64,000 bases of DNA from Hirsutella rhossiliensis (GCF_020360975.1 NW_025408668.1:4030001-4094000), one strand, 5' to 3'. Shown: positions 22,822 through 34,480, counted from the first letter of the stretch. A program made the numbers and translations. The notes: generated by a model not told the origin, from the letters alone.

Positions 22822-25604
22822 GGCTGGGTAGTCTATTAATGTCTATTGTCTATGACACCCAGCCCTCAGCTTGGGTGCCATCGAGTAAGCGGCCCCCAGC
22901 CGTGTTTTGCATCGAGACACTACTCCTTATTGCCATACAAGACCCTTCCGCGCCCTCGGCCGGTACATACCATAGCGTCTCCCGTGCCCTTGCAGCCTCA
23001 GCACCACCACTTCTTCGTTTCTCGAGGCACTGGCGGTCCCTAGAACGGACCAGTCTCTTGTACACCCTAGCAATGCTGCAAGGCAGCGGCGCAGCCGCCG
23101 CACAGCAGTGGCAGTGCCTTGAGGAAGTTGAGAAACGAAAGGCTCTTCCTTCCGCCCCCTTCCCCCGAGCGCACAGTCCACTAGACGGTCTGGGCCTCTT
23201 ACGCCCCCCTGGGCCTCGATTTTCTCTGAGGAACGAAGACGCCAATAGTGGACGCCTCGCTCGTGCTACTGCTTGCTTCTGCCTGCACGTCTCCTGAGAT
23301 GAGTATTCGAGACGACCTAGCCGTATGCTCAAGTGTGCATTTGCGCCACGGCAAGGCCAGATCTATAGGCTCCCAGCCAAGGCTACCGGGGATAGTTGCA
23401 TTACTAGCTGCCAACTATTGCAGCCAGGTAGCATTGGCTCCCCCTATCAAGTTGCTAGACGAGCCGTTTGTGCCGCAAGGCCGCAGCTTAATGTGGTGCT
23501 AATGACGTATTATCGTCACACATCTGCACGCTTTAGGCAATGACTATATTCCGAGCTTCTATTCCTTGTGTTGATCACGGATTCTGGTCGACCGATGCAT
23601 CCCGACAGGCGTCTAATAGTATGGGAATCTTGACATGCAGACGGACCTACCTATACCGTCCGACTCGGTGGCATGCGCTGCCCTGGCCACTCTTCTTCTC
23701 GCTCACTAAAAGCTGGCCGCTCTCGCAGGACCAGCGGCCTAAGAAGCAGTATTAAATAGCGTCTTCCAGGCCGGCTCGGTCAGTACGTGCGAAAATGAAG
23801 GCTATCAGAAAATCCAGTGAATGTTCCATGGACAGCTTGTCAGCTCACGAAAATAGAATTATTCAAGAGCATTCTCAGGCTAAACTAAGCACGCCGCTTC
23901 GCGTTGATATCATCTCGCCCGCGGGACAACCATCCTGTCACGCACCAGATTAGCATCCCGAAGTCTCGGCGGTGGGCGACCGTGGCGAAGCGTTTAGCAG
24001 ATATGTATCACGGAGCAGACCCAGGATGCCAGGGAAGATCTATTTTGTGCAGTGAGAAGGGCAAACTACGAAGGTCGAACAGAGTCCAGACCAAGTAGGG
24101 GAGGCACGTAACCGTAGCCTGGTTGGTGCCCTGACAATATGGAAAGGCAACCCGTCAGGATTGGGCAGAGAGCTCTAGAAAACAAGATTTTAAGAAGGGG
24201 GTGAGACTCTTACTAGCGCTTACGAGTTCCGACAGTTTTCCTCATAATAGTCGACGCCATAATGAAACGACCAGGGCCAATGGGGCGGGAAGCAATCTTC
24301 CTCGACTGGCGCCTGAATAGGCTGTAGGGGCTTTTGGGGCCAGACGAACCGGGAACATGTTTAGCAGGGAAGTAGAGCGCGAGACGTTGGATCCTAGTAG
24401 TTGCCAGAGAAGGAGCTGTTGGCAGGCTATAGATTTGGAGAAGTTCCGAGCACCAGGGATCGTCTTCCCGCGCGACCCCATCGGACCGAATGGACAGGGA
24501 TATCGTTTGCGTTGGTGAAGGATGCTTCTTCAGTCGTACAAGGACTCAGCTGTTCAGCGGAGCTGGCGATCCAGAAGGATGACATGGTGTGGAAACGAGC
24601 CTCGTTTCTAGTGCATTACAACCGGAATCAGGGAAAACGCCGGTCTTAAAACGGACCTTTGTTTCTCCAGTTCTAAAGGGGCTGCGGTCTATTGAAGTGG
24701 TTGGCTTCAAGGTGGGAACGTGGCCGGCGGCGCGTTGATGTCCTCTCGGAACCTTTCGTTCCTCGAGGCGACTCGCGCCTCGCAACGTCCCCTCTGCCAA
24801 AAGCGAGGTGGAGCATGCAGTGAGTGGTGGAACAGGCAGCAGTAGGCAGCAGCAGTAGGCAGCAGCAGTAGGCACACCCTGCTAAGAATATGACTGGTGA
24901 CAGCAATTCAACCCGAGCTGCTGGCCAATTCCTTTCGCCAGGCACGCAACGTGGGCGAGCGGACGTCCGCAACCAGACACGGGCCGTCCCTAAAGCGTGG
25001 CAGAGGTTCAGAGTAGAGAAGAGGACACAGATGATGCAGGTCGGAATCTTGGTAATCGGAATCAACAATTCGTGAGGCAACCCAGTAAAACCTGACCGCC
25101 ATACTGTACTGACCAGCAGTTCAATCGGCTCTCGCCTGTTCGCAGTCTCTCAACTTACGGGCAAGGCGTTCGCCCTAACGCAAACCTGCGTGCCTAGCTA
25201 GAATGAGCCAAAAGGAAGCAGAGCGAAGGCTAAGGCGGCCTCCTGTGCCCAGCCCATGGGCACCTATTATACCTCTCCATTGGATGACATGGTCGCCAAA
25301 TGCTTTGTAGCAAATAGCTAGCTTTACGCGTCATCATCGCGCAAGGATGGCCAAGGGATCAATGGACAGGGCCACTTGCGGTAAGAAATTACGTCAATGT
25401 AGCTATGATAACTCGGACGGCAAAGATCAGGTTTGTGAGGAGGTTGAGAATCAGGAATAAAAAGGGCTGCTGGGCACCTTCGTTCTCTCCAGCTCATCGA
25501 CACGCTATCGCCGTCTTCATCCATCACTGCAGATACAATCCAAACCGAGATTTCTTCACACATCGCTTATTTCCTGCAAGACACAGCACCGTCGGCCAGA
25601 CAAA
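22822..25604. other. Intergenic region, no gene recognised
   Basis: About 2.8 kb between the divergently transcribed membrane protein and NLP genes. Several overlapping frames of 60-160 codons occur on both strands, but none has a recognisable domain, signal peptide or coherent intron structure. A GCAGCAGTAG-type trinucleotide run lies at 24836-24872. A TATA-like GAATAAAAAG at about 25455-25464 may serve the NLP gene. Confidence 0.6.
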
Positions 25605-26380
25605 ATGGTGAATTTCACCCATCTTGCCTTTGGCCTAGCTATGGCAGTTGCTCTTACGTCTGGCACTGCAGTCGAGCCCCGACTTGCCCATGATAAGGTC
25701 GTGGAATTCCCCCAGACAGTGCCGGACGATGTTACCGGCAAGCTTTACCTGAGGTATAAGCCATGGTTGTATATCGAGCACGGCTGCAAGCCTTTTCCAG
25801 CTGTTGATTCTCAGGGCAACGTTAAGTAAGTTTCCATGCATCGTTTTGTTGCTCTCTTCTAGACTAACGACTCCTAAGCGATGGCCTTGGTCAGTGCGAC
25901 GGAAATGATAGCAATGAATGCGACTATGGCAAAGGCCAGGTCTATTCCCGCAGCGCTGAGAAAGACGGCATGTTCGCCATCATGTATTCTTGGTACTTTC
26001 CAAAGGACGTGCCCGTCGTTTGTTCAGGCCATCGTCACGACTGGGAGAACATAGTCATCTGGCTCTCTGAGAGAAGCGAGTCGGCTAAGTATATTGGCAT
26101 CGCCATGTCGAAGCACGGCGATTACGTGCATTACCCCCAAGGCAGCCACGACGTTACCTGGGAAGGAGACAGACCCTTTATTAGTTATACTAGGGAATTG
26201 CTGTTTGACCACCACCCGTCAACCACAACTAAAAAGGGCGATGAGCAGCCATTGATTGCTTGGGAGAAGCTGACGAAGCTGGCTTGGGATGCTCTGCAAG
26301 CTTATAACTTTGGGGAAGCTAACTTGTCATTCAGTGACAAGAACTTTGATGGGTTGCTGACAAAATCTAAGATGCAATAG
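25605..26380 (+). CDS. NPP1/NLP-type necrosis-inducing secreted protein
   Basis: Two exons, 25605-25825 and 25879-26380, are separated by a 53-bp intron (GTAAGT donor, ACTAAC branch point, AAG acceptor), giving 240 residues, the usual length of NLP proteins. A signal peptide covers about residues 1-22. The second exon contains the family's diagnostic heptad GHRHDWE, which forms part of the metal-binding surface loop. NLP proteins are secreted and many bind plant sphingolipids and permeabilise the membrane, but other members are non-toxic, and activity cannot be judged here. Four Cys lie in or just before the heptad region rather than the two typical of type 1, so the subtype is uncertain. The frame looks intact. 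The gene is isolated between repeat relics, as is common for secreted effectors. Confidence 0.93.
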
Positions 26381-26749
26381 TATATACCTCAATAGTCTTT
26401 CTCTCTAGAGATATACAGATAACTTAAATTAGAACTGCAATGCCTCAGTTAATCTGTTACGGTGATTTCGTTTGACCAGACTGGACCGGATGTCGAGGTC
26501 GGATCACCTTGGTTAGGATTGTGTATTTTCTAGAAGAGTCACCACGAGATTTGCCACCGAGTCAATCCTTGTTTCCTGCTGGTGTCGCGTGTGGTTAACA
26601 GTAATAACGCTGTTTAAGTACCGCAAGCCTTCCTGGGGCTGAGCAGTATTGTTATCGAGGAAAATATCTTGATATACGATCTAAAGGTCCTCGTAGCCTA
26701 TTTTAGTTTTAGATCTATTTCCAGCTGAGTGGGCCTCCTGCAGATCAGA

Positions 26750-27026
26750 CTCCCCTTCTAGTCTCCTGATGTTGATATCCTTAAAAATATTCCCGTAGCT
26801 GGGCCGTACTAGGACCGGAGGCACCTGCTAGCTTCAATAATGACTACCTTACGCATCGACCGCTGGTTAGTATCTTAGCACTGCTAAATAGCCGCTCGCA
26901 TTCATCAACCATTAGTAGAACAGCTAAAACATTGAATGCCATGCGTGCCAGAAGCATCAAAGGATTAGTTCTTACTAAGCCGGATAACATCCGTCTCAAG
27001 AAACTAATTGAGAAAGTCAATAGCAA
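26750..27026 (-). pseudogene. hAT transposase C-terminal dimerisation domain relic
   Basis: On the minus strand the frame from 27026 reads LARMAFNVLAV..ECERLFSSAK, the conserved core of the hAT dimerisation domain in fungal transposases. After ILTSG the frame is lost. One frame over, MRKVVIIEASRCLRS continues the family pattern and then meets a TAG where Trp is usual. No BED finger, catalytic domain or intact ends were found, so this is a short dead fragment. Confidence 0.75.
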
Positions 27027-27106
27027 GCAGGTCTATAGTGTAATATTAGGCTGTGGCCTGGTGTGTGGCTCCCGCCAACCTGTCGCCTCCCTTATATACG
27101 TAGCCA

Positions 27107-27133
27107 ATTGAACTAACGGACGATTAGTTCAAT
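27107..27133. repeat. 10-bp perfect inverted repeat with 7-base loop
   Basis: ATTGAACTAA (27107-27116) pairs with TTAGTTCAAT (27124-27133) around CGGACGA. It lies just beyond the start of the hAT relic and could be a remnant of a transposon end, but no partner end was identified. Confidence 0.6.
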
Positions 27134-27202
27134 CTCGTATCCTTTTGCCGTAACGGGCAGAAGGATTGCTCGGCGTCCCCGGGCTAACGTCAGTAGGAAG
27201 GC

Positions 27203-27256
27203 TACCCCTGGAGCCTCCGTTACCCCTGGAGCCTCCGTTACCCCTGGAGCCTCCGT
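27203..27256. repeat. Three perfect copies of an 18-bp tandem repeat
   Basis: The unit TACCCCTGGAGCCTCCGT occurs three times without a mismatch. It lies between the hAT relic and the OrsD-like relic and is not part of a recognised gene. Confidence 0.9.
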
Positions 27257-27471
27257 TGGGGGCCCGATCCGTTACAGTCTGTTTTCTCCTTCCTTCTGCT
27301 TTCTCCTTCCTGAGATAGACAATGTTAAACTGAATAAAGCCGAAATTAAAGCCTGCATCTTGTAGTGCCTGTCTTAATACTCCTCTTACTCAAGTAGTAG
27401 TATAATATGCCAGTCTATCACATGGGGTATATCAGATCGTCACACCCAATCAAGGTTAAGGCGCTTACTGC

Positions 27472-27492
27472 CTACTGCCTGAGAGGCAGTAG
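27472..27492. repeat. 9-bp hairpin
   Basis: CTACTGCCT (27472-27480) pairs with AGGCAGTAG (27484-27492) around GAG. Related TACTGCC/GGCAGTAG words recur within 60 bases, so this may be the end of a small degraded element. Confidence 0.5.
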
Positions 27493-27854
27493 AGACTAGG
27501 CGAGCTGCTGCCTGTAGACAGTAGTGCCACCCACTCTATCAGCCACCAAGAGTTCTTCAGTCCCCGATCTTTATGCCTGCTTTTGCTCATCCCTATTCTC
27601 CAGTGGATGGGAACTCAACTCGAATTTCACATACAATCGTTAGAGTTATCAGGTCGGTCATTTGGTTAACGCGTTTGGGGTTAGGTCGGTGCGGATCGAA
27701 CCGAGTCGAGCCAGGGTCCGAGGCCTTCAGTGACCAGGGTCGTGCGTCGCGTCGAGCTAAATGGATGCGCGATGCTGCAGATGCTGCAGATCGTGAGGAC
27801 GGTATTTGTTTTCTGTACGAAATACTACACTGTACACTTCACAAGCTGTCGGGC

Positions 27855-27877
27855 CATTCATTCATTCATTCATTCAT
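27855..27877. repeat. CATT microsatellite
   Basis: About six tandem CATT units between the hairpin and the OrsD-like relic. No functional meaning is inferred. Confidence 0.85.
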
Positions 27878-27988
27878 ACATGCTCAAGTAACCCGCGAAG
27901 GCGGCTTCGGCCCTTTTTCTTTTTCTAGCCGCGGCTGGGTGCGTCCTCAATGGCTGGGCTGCCGTCCGTGGAGTAGTATGTCGATCTG

Positions 27989-28500
27989 GTGGAGCAGCAT
28001 CAGATGCTAGTATGCCGCGTGTGCCAGAGCGGCGCGAGGCCTGGAGACGGCATAGAGCGACGCTTTCACGGGCACGGCATGAAAGGCCAGCCGTTGGCGG
28101 ATATCATAGGCTACTATGGTAGCATGGAGCTCGACAATCCATTGAATAGCTGTCTGCCAGTCGATGAGTTGGCGCTGGTGCAGAAGCTGCCACTACCAAG
28201 TATGTATGTGTGGCTATAGCTGCTGTGCTTGTCGCTTTCACACCATGTCGGCAAAAGTCGCTGAATGGAACTGGCAGACTGCCGGACACAGGTCACGAAG
28301 GCCGGCGATATGTCGCAGTTTAGCTGCAGACATGGCTGTTCGGCAACTTCGCGTGATACTAGATTGTTCGGGACAGCGAAAGCACGGGGGAGACTGCGCG
28401 GCTGATGATGGTGGCATACGTTACGTGGCTACTGCCGTGCGAGCGGATGCCTCGTCGCAAGTGTAAGCGTCCCGAGCCGCCCGAGGATCTGCTCGAGTTC
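27989..28500 (+). pseudogene. OrsD-domain (C2H2-like) protein relic
   Basis: The frame from 27989 reads LVCRVCQSGARPGDGIERRF, then KGQPLADIIGYYG and LDNP. This matches my memory of the N-terminal zinc-binding half of the fungal OrsD-like domain, which is often found in repetitive or transposon-associated genes. Near 28195 the frame shifts, and the partner half (SCCACRFHTMS..AGH) continues in another frame. Further fragments with stops in place of expected residues run to about 28500. There is no start context or promoter and the tail is lost, so it is a pseudogene. Confidence 0.65.
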
Positions 28501-29496
28501 ATGTGGCGAGGCGAGTGCGGTCTCGACTGAGCGGCGTGCTGGCGGGCGTGACGCAGGCGGGGACCTCTCCCTTGAATCTCACCACCCACCATCCTGTCCG
28601 GGTCCGTTGTGATTGGTTGTTGCTTTGCATTTTTAGCCCTCCTATGTTGTGTCGTACGAGCTGCCTTCCCAGCCGCCCCCCAACCAGCCCAACGCCTCTT
28701 GTACAGTCCCCTCGCTCAGCTCCTCCGGTCTAGCCTATGCGGCCGTCATCTCCTCGGGGACCCGGTTGCCTACCAGGTCTCTCTTCTGCACCTCGGACAC
28801 TAGTATGATGCCGTCTGGCGTCGGACACTGCGACAACTGTAAGTAGAAGCTGTATGGGTCGCACTGCGGGCGGGGGATTGGACAACGCGTCCGCCGACGT
28901 TTGTCGTCTTCGTCCCTCGCAAGCCCAGCTCTACGCGCCCCAGCCCTTCTGCCCCGGCTCATGTATCAAATGCTTAATCGACGACCAGGCCCACCCAAGA
29001 AACACATGAATTTGAAATTCTCTAAATGAAACCGAACAAAGACAGAGAAATCGTTTCTTGGGGAATTTCCCGTAGCGGAAGTGGCTTCAAGAATACGCCT
29101 CCTTTCCCGCGGCTTCCACGAAGCCGGAACTGGACGTCGAATGCCCCTGCTCAGAACTCACCAACCTCACCGGACACAGACGAAGAGATGCCCCTCCGTG
29201 GGGGAGAAAAGCAGAGAAACATATTTGACTGGTCGAGAGCCCCCATGGACTGTCATCGAAGCCAGGAGGCAACCGCAAGCCAACCCGAGAATGCCATCCG
29301 CGAAGTGCCTCTGGCGCAATCTCACGTGTGCCAATAAAGGAAAATACTGCAACTCTTCTCCATCCGTCAGATTGACCTGGTCACCGAAGCCTACGAACAC
29401 ATCACCTCATCTTGGCATCCGTGCTAGGTGAAATGTCGCATCCTGGGAGGAGCAATTATCATGGAGCTTCCAGCGTCACACCTTGGGTGTTCACTG
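28501..29496. other. Non-coding interval, nothing recognised
   Basis: Several overlapping frames of about 60-116 codons exist on both strands (for example 29026-29337), but I see no domain, signal peptide or splice pattern in them. Confidence 0.5.
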
Positions 29497-29503
29497 TATA
29501 AAA
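29497..29503 (+). promoter_or_regulatory. TATA box upstream of a possible small secreted protein relic
   Basis: TATAAAA lies 129 bp upstream of a hydrophobic leader-like coding stretch that starts at 29632. The spacing would place transcription start near 29525-29530. Confidence 0.45.
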
Positions 29504-29631
29504 GTGTCTGTTCGAGTCCAGAACCCGACGTCCAGCGTCCAGTGTTCAGGTCAAGCTTGTGGCCCCCGATCTTGCACCTTCAGCCAACACCCCTTACGCT
29601 CCTCGGAACTCGACACCAAATATCTCCATTA

Positions 29632-29805
29632 ATCAAGGTCTCGATATTTGCTCCTCTATGTGTCTTGACACTTCTTGGCAGCGAACATGCCTCGCCGATA
29701 GATGCTGGCGGTCTCGCCAAGCACGATGGCCAACGCCTTGGCGTGGACAGCGTCGTGAGTGCCAACCGCCATGTCTGTGATAATAATCGCCTTGTCTCAC
29801 ATTGA
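29632..29805 (+). pseudogene. Possible small secreted protein lacking an ATG
   Basis: The stretch reads IKVSIFAPLCVLTLLGSEH, then ASPIDAGG, and stops after 57 codons. It looks like a classic signal peptide with a cleavage site near SEHA-SP, and the first codon is ATC where ATG would be expected. The same frame is open upstream to 29428, but those codons lie before or over the TATA box. It may be a gene that lost its start codon, use an upstream exon, or be chance hydrophobicity. Confidence 0.3.
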
Positions 29806-32656
29806 AACCGGATCTGGGCCCGCGCCTTGGACGCTCATGTCTTGTCCACCGACTCAACCTGTGGTGAAGCGCGACGAGGAGGTTTAAGCCACTGCAAGAT
29901 CGTCTCCGAAACCCGGTCCCGGTCGCCTTGAACACACAGTTCGGCACTCTGAACAGAAGGGATGAAGAAGAGCCTAGGCCAAGCAGCCTATTATCGAGAG
30001 TGTATTTCGCGGGTGCCTTGAGCGAACTACGCATGGCCTTGATCTAGAATTTACGGTCGGCGGCGATATAGAAAGAGAGTCTGGTAGACAGTCCGACGAC
30101 AAAGACATATATTCTGACGGCTATCCACGAACTGCACGAGGAACGTAGCACGTGCGTTTTGGCTGATGGCCCGCGGCACGCCCTCCAGCCTGTCTCATTC
30201 CGACATTTGCCAAGCGGGCCAGGTAACTGGGGGCTGAAACAGACGAGTTATGCTTAAGCTGGGTGGCGAGACAGAATGGCATCATGCCAAGCGGTGTCTC
30301 AGTGGCCCGGCCTCGGTTGGAAAGGGGACATGGTGCTGTAGCGTTTGTGCGCCACTGGGCGTTGGTAAGATCTGGGCCAGGGAGCAGCATTTGTGCATGG
30401 GCTGGTACGCAAATGACGATGAGAGCTCCCGCCATGCCAAGATGAAATGAATTGGAGAGAAAGAGAGAGAGAACGTGGGCGAGGCTGATAGTTGTGCCTG
30501 TCGAGGGATCATCATGGCGATCCGGGTCGGCGGCTGCCTCAGTCAGGCCCGGCAGTGCGGATCGTCCAGATTATTAGCGACGACGCAGGCCAGTGGCCAT
30601 TGATGCCGACGCGAGCAGTTTGCCCGTTTCTTGTCTGCCTGGCGATGTGAAATGGCAGTGTGCGTGTGAATGGCGGCATCACCAGCTTGCACTGGACGCC
30701 AAGTAAAGCCGCACTGTATTTGCAGGGGGCTCTGCGCCGCAAGTGGTGGGGAGGGGGGTGGTATGGAGTACCCCAGACACGGGCCAGCCCCTCGCCTGGG
30801 TCCCGTACCTGGTACCTGCATTTTCCAACAGGGGCCCGGGCCGGGGTGCATGCGGAGGCGGGCTTCTAGAAGGCGGGGAGAGAAGAAAAGAGAGGGGAAA
30901 GGAGGGAGATTCCCATATTGGTAACGTATGTACGTACACAGTAGTACAGTACGTATACAGTGCACTTCTTGCTTTCTTTTTTTTTTTCGTCTTCTCAACG
31001 TGAATGGATGGATGGCTCTCCCGTCTGTTTGCTCGTGTGACGAGTCGAAATGCGGAGTGACACCTCCATTTGGGGGCGGCCCTTGCGTGTCTCATGTAAC
31101 GTGAGGCGCAAAATGAGGCTAAAGGCAACACAGTGTGAGACATGGCGACGGTGCTTCTTGTTGTTGTGGCATGGCATCAACAACCATGGAGACGAATTTC
31201 GTTTTGCTTCGCGTTTCTCGCGGCTTGTTCTTTTTGGGCCCGGGCTACTGCCCCAGCTTTGCCCCCTCTGGCAACAGGCCCCTCTTCCTTGCCCACGTGT
31301 GGGTGGGTAGAGGAGATGGATGCGATACAGGCACCAAAACAGGCTAATAAAGACTGACTGGCCCTCGCGCGCCGTGTTAGCCGATGGGCCGGCCCCTGTC
31401 TGTTCTGCTCCAGCTCGACCACCAACAATCCATGTGACATCTGCAGGACGGCGTCGTCATACATCCATGTATGCGGTGTGGGTGCATGTGCCGCTGCTGC
31501 ACGAGGGCACCGTCTCGTCATGTCTTGGCATGGACAGATGGAGACGTCGTCGACGTGCCATCTGCCTACAGTGCAGTAATGCAGTAATGCAGTAAATGCT
31601 TGGATGGACTGGCGGCATCGTCTACTGTACAGTACATCGCAGACGTCGATGCAACCGAACTTGCAACGGAGGCCATGCCATATGGAGGTGGAGCCAGACC
31701 GCAAAATGGGCACCGGATCGGACGGCCGTCATTCATTCATGCACGCAAGGATCATCTGTCCAGGCGGGTCTCGGCCGGGTTTACCGTGTCGGCTTCCCGC
31801 CTTGAGGCAACCTCCGGAATCCGACCCCTGACGAAGACGACGGCGACAGGGGGAAGGGCAGGGCGGACGTCGGCGCCGACAACGGACCGTGGCATGAAAG
31901 AGACTCGTCGTGCCCGGAGATGAGAGAGTCGCTAATTACTAGTGGGTTGGCAGAGCTAGATGGACACAGACTTTGCCCTTTTGCTGCACAGGCAAAAGGC
32001 TTATCCCGTCGCACCCGGACTTCAAGCGGCGTCTTGACGAACAAATCTCGGTGGGCCCCAAAGCCCGTCGCCCGGCAAGGGAGTGGCGGCTGCAAAGGGG
32101 CCCTTTGTTTTAGTCGCGCATCTTGCTTTGCCTACTGTCGGCATGCTCGAGAGCTTGGATGTCTTTGTGTAAATACTGGACGCATCAATTACCAGTTCTG
32201 TCGGCGGAGACCGCGGTAGGTACAGTGTCTATGCACCGTGTCAGTCTGCACTGTCGCCGGCGCAATCTCCACCCCAGGACAGTGCCTTATGCATCAGCCG
32301 AACACTGTACGCGTGTCGGTGCAAAACAGGGGCATATCCAGCAACCCCAGGATCCATCCTCCTGTGGCGTCGCCGCGCCAGAAACCAGAAAATGGCTCAC
32401 CTGGATTCTTGCGTGGGAGTGTCTCTGATTTGCGCCCGCGACGTGTTTTGGCCTGGCCAGAGCGACACCCTCTGGACCGGAGCCTGTGGAGAAACAAGGG
32501 GGCGTTTCTCCAAGGGAGCAACAGAAGCTACTTTTAGCCACCTCTGCAATTGATACTACGTGCCTAGCGACCTTGCCTGGGGTGGGTTCCAGTTGGCGAG
32601 GGAGCGCCGCCTGTGGGCAATCACTCAGAGGCTTGTGATGGTGACTGTGGCCAGGG
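29806..32656. other. Intergenic region, no gene recognised
   Basis: About 2.85 kb with many short overlapping frames and no recognisable domain. It contains a poly-T run near 30978-30990 and several GTAC/TGTACAGTA words near 30926-30955 and 31622-31635. Frames at 31177-31713 (minus) and 30543-30998 (minus) look spurious: low-complexity, with no splice or domain support. Confidence 0.5.
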
Positions 32657-32662
32657 TATAAA
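32657..32662 (+). promoter_or_regulatory. TATA box of the 81-aa gene
   Basis: TATAAA is followed by a CT-rich leader and a CA-rich untranslated stretch before the ATG at 32897, a layout typical of strongly expressed filamentous fungal genes. Confidence 0.6.
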
Positions 32663-32896
32663 GCAGAGCCGTGGCCCCCGTCCGTCCGCCCTTTCGCTTG
32701 CCCCCCCTTTGCCTTTCTTTGCAACCTATTCCGCCTTTGTAAATTTGTCGATTCCTCTTTCTGCTTTCTCGTCCAGCCCGTCCGTGTTCAACTACAACCA
32801 ACCCTCCTCGCGCACCAACACCACATCCACACAACTCTCGGGGCTCAGGACAAGGCACTTCTATTCTCCCCAACTAAACACCAAGCAACCGCCAAT

Positions 32897-33229
32897 ATGC
32901 CCGACTCGGCTTCCATCTCCTCCGCCTCCTCCACCTCGTCCACCTCGTCCGCTCCCGCAGCTGCTGCTCCTGCGAATGGCTTCGGCGACAAGAGTGGCAT
33001 CAAGTTCCAGATCAAGACGGGCAATACCCGCTGGATCTGCACTCTGCAAGACCGCGGCTCATAGTACGTTTGCCCCCTGGCATGTCTCTGCCCATCTTTC
33101 TTCTCGCCTACTTCTCGACTTTACGCAGGTGCTAACAGCATCTTGTGCAGTGAGCGCATGAAGGCCGCCCGCGCCGCGTCGAGCTCGGTTTCGTCTTCCA
33201 CCACGTCCTCTCCCCCCACGAGCCCTTAG
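32897..33229 (+). CDS. Small two-exon protein of 81 residues, unknown function
   Basis: Exon 1 is 32897-33063 and exon 2 is 33151-33229, joined across an 87-bp intron with a GTACGT donor, a GCTAAC branch point and a TTGTGCAG acceptor. The product begins with a Ser/Ala-rich tail of about 28 residues, then a compact charged core (FGDKSGIKFQIKTGNTRW, ICTLQDRGS) that crosses the junction into YERMKAARA and ends in a Ser/Thr/Pro tail. The core has the look of a conserved short fungal protein, but I cannot name it. The junction codon is TA|T; without splicing it reads TAG and the protein would stop after 55 residues. The TATA box and splice signals make the gene convincing. Confidence 0.72.
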
Positions 33230-34480
33230 ACGCCAATGACAAAGCATGCACCACGACTTGGCTTGCAGGTGCGCGCCTGGCTGCTGCGACGATGGAGGCG
33301 GGGAACACGGAGACAAAAAGAAGGCTTGTTTTGGAGTTTGATGGCGCGTTGGGGCTCGCGGGCTCGGCGCTTGATTTTTCGGTGCATATGCGGGGGGGAG
33401 TTGGGAGCTTCAGCGGGCATCAAATAGCTCATAGCCACGGGCGGACATGGGTGTTTTTTTGCTTCAGCCATGGCATATTTAGCGACAGGTTAAAAAAGTA
33501 GGATGGCCGTCACATGTGCTTCCTTTTTGAGGTGCAGAGAGAATTTTTGCCTGGGCAAATGGCGCGTATAACAATGGCAAAGTTATAGTCTCAGAATATT
33601 TGGGTTGGAACGTTATTCTGGGATGCTGTGCTCCCGTGTGTCAGCGCCCGGGTGAAAGCAATGAGCATTCGCCAAGCCGGCCCGTCAGCAGCTGTGCTAC
33701 CGGTGTTCTGTAATGGAATCCCGGGTCGTCCACGACCTCCGGGGCATCGCAAACCAGACGCTAAGAACGGCCGGGATGTGGGAGCCCCGGACCGGGCTCG
33801 GCCCCTTGTGCCCAAACTCCGGCCCCGTGTGCAAATTTTACTCCGCCGGCAATCTGGAGCGTCGGCCGAGACGGCACCGACGGAATGGAGCGCACTGCAA
33901 GTCTCCACCAACTTGCGTCGTCGCATTGACCAGGGGGCCTTTCCAGGGACGTCCGTGTTGTGTTGCCGGAATTGGCCAACAATGCTGCGGCCGCAGCCTA
34001 CAGCGGGAGTGGGGAGTGATTGAGCGCCAAAGACGACGAGGCCAAAAGATGCAAGCACGGATATAGGCCCCCCCTTTCCCCCTGTTTAGTTTTTTATATG
34101 CCCTCGCTTCTCTAGTCTCTCTCCTCCTCTGTTGGGTTCGCCCCTGCCCGTTCTTTCTGCAGCCAAGTGTAATTATTACTTTTCTCGCTCACAAAGTCAT
34201 TATTGAAAGTCATTATTTAAAAAAAGTCATTACTGGCTGATCATGTGACCACGGCACGCACGCGCGGCCCTGGCCCCCCCTCCCCCGCCGTCATCGCCTC
34301 TCCCAATCAGGCAACCCCTCCCTCGTTTCTCCAGCCGCAGTGTTTGAGGGCGGTGGCAATCATGACGACGACAACTCCTCGAGCCCTCGCCACGAACCTC
34401 TTGCTCTGACAGACATTTCCTTTTCTGGCCCATCAACAGGCCCATCAACCGGCCCGTCAACAGGCCCCATTCATCGAACC
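33230..34480. other. Intergenic region between two plus-strand genes
   Basis: It holds the 3' flank of the small gene and the 5' flank of the next. Overlapping frames near 33591-34066 have no domain. CT-rich tracts near 34070-34140 and the direct AAAGTCATTA repeats near 34190-34230 are probably promoter or leader sequence of the downstream gene. Confidence 0.5.

Noticed and set aside
30543..31713. Minus-strand frames of 151, 154 and 178 codons
   Set aside because: They overlap one another in different frames, have no domain, signal or splice support, and look like GC-rich chance frames.
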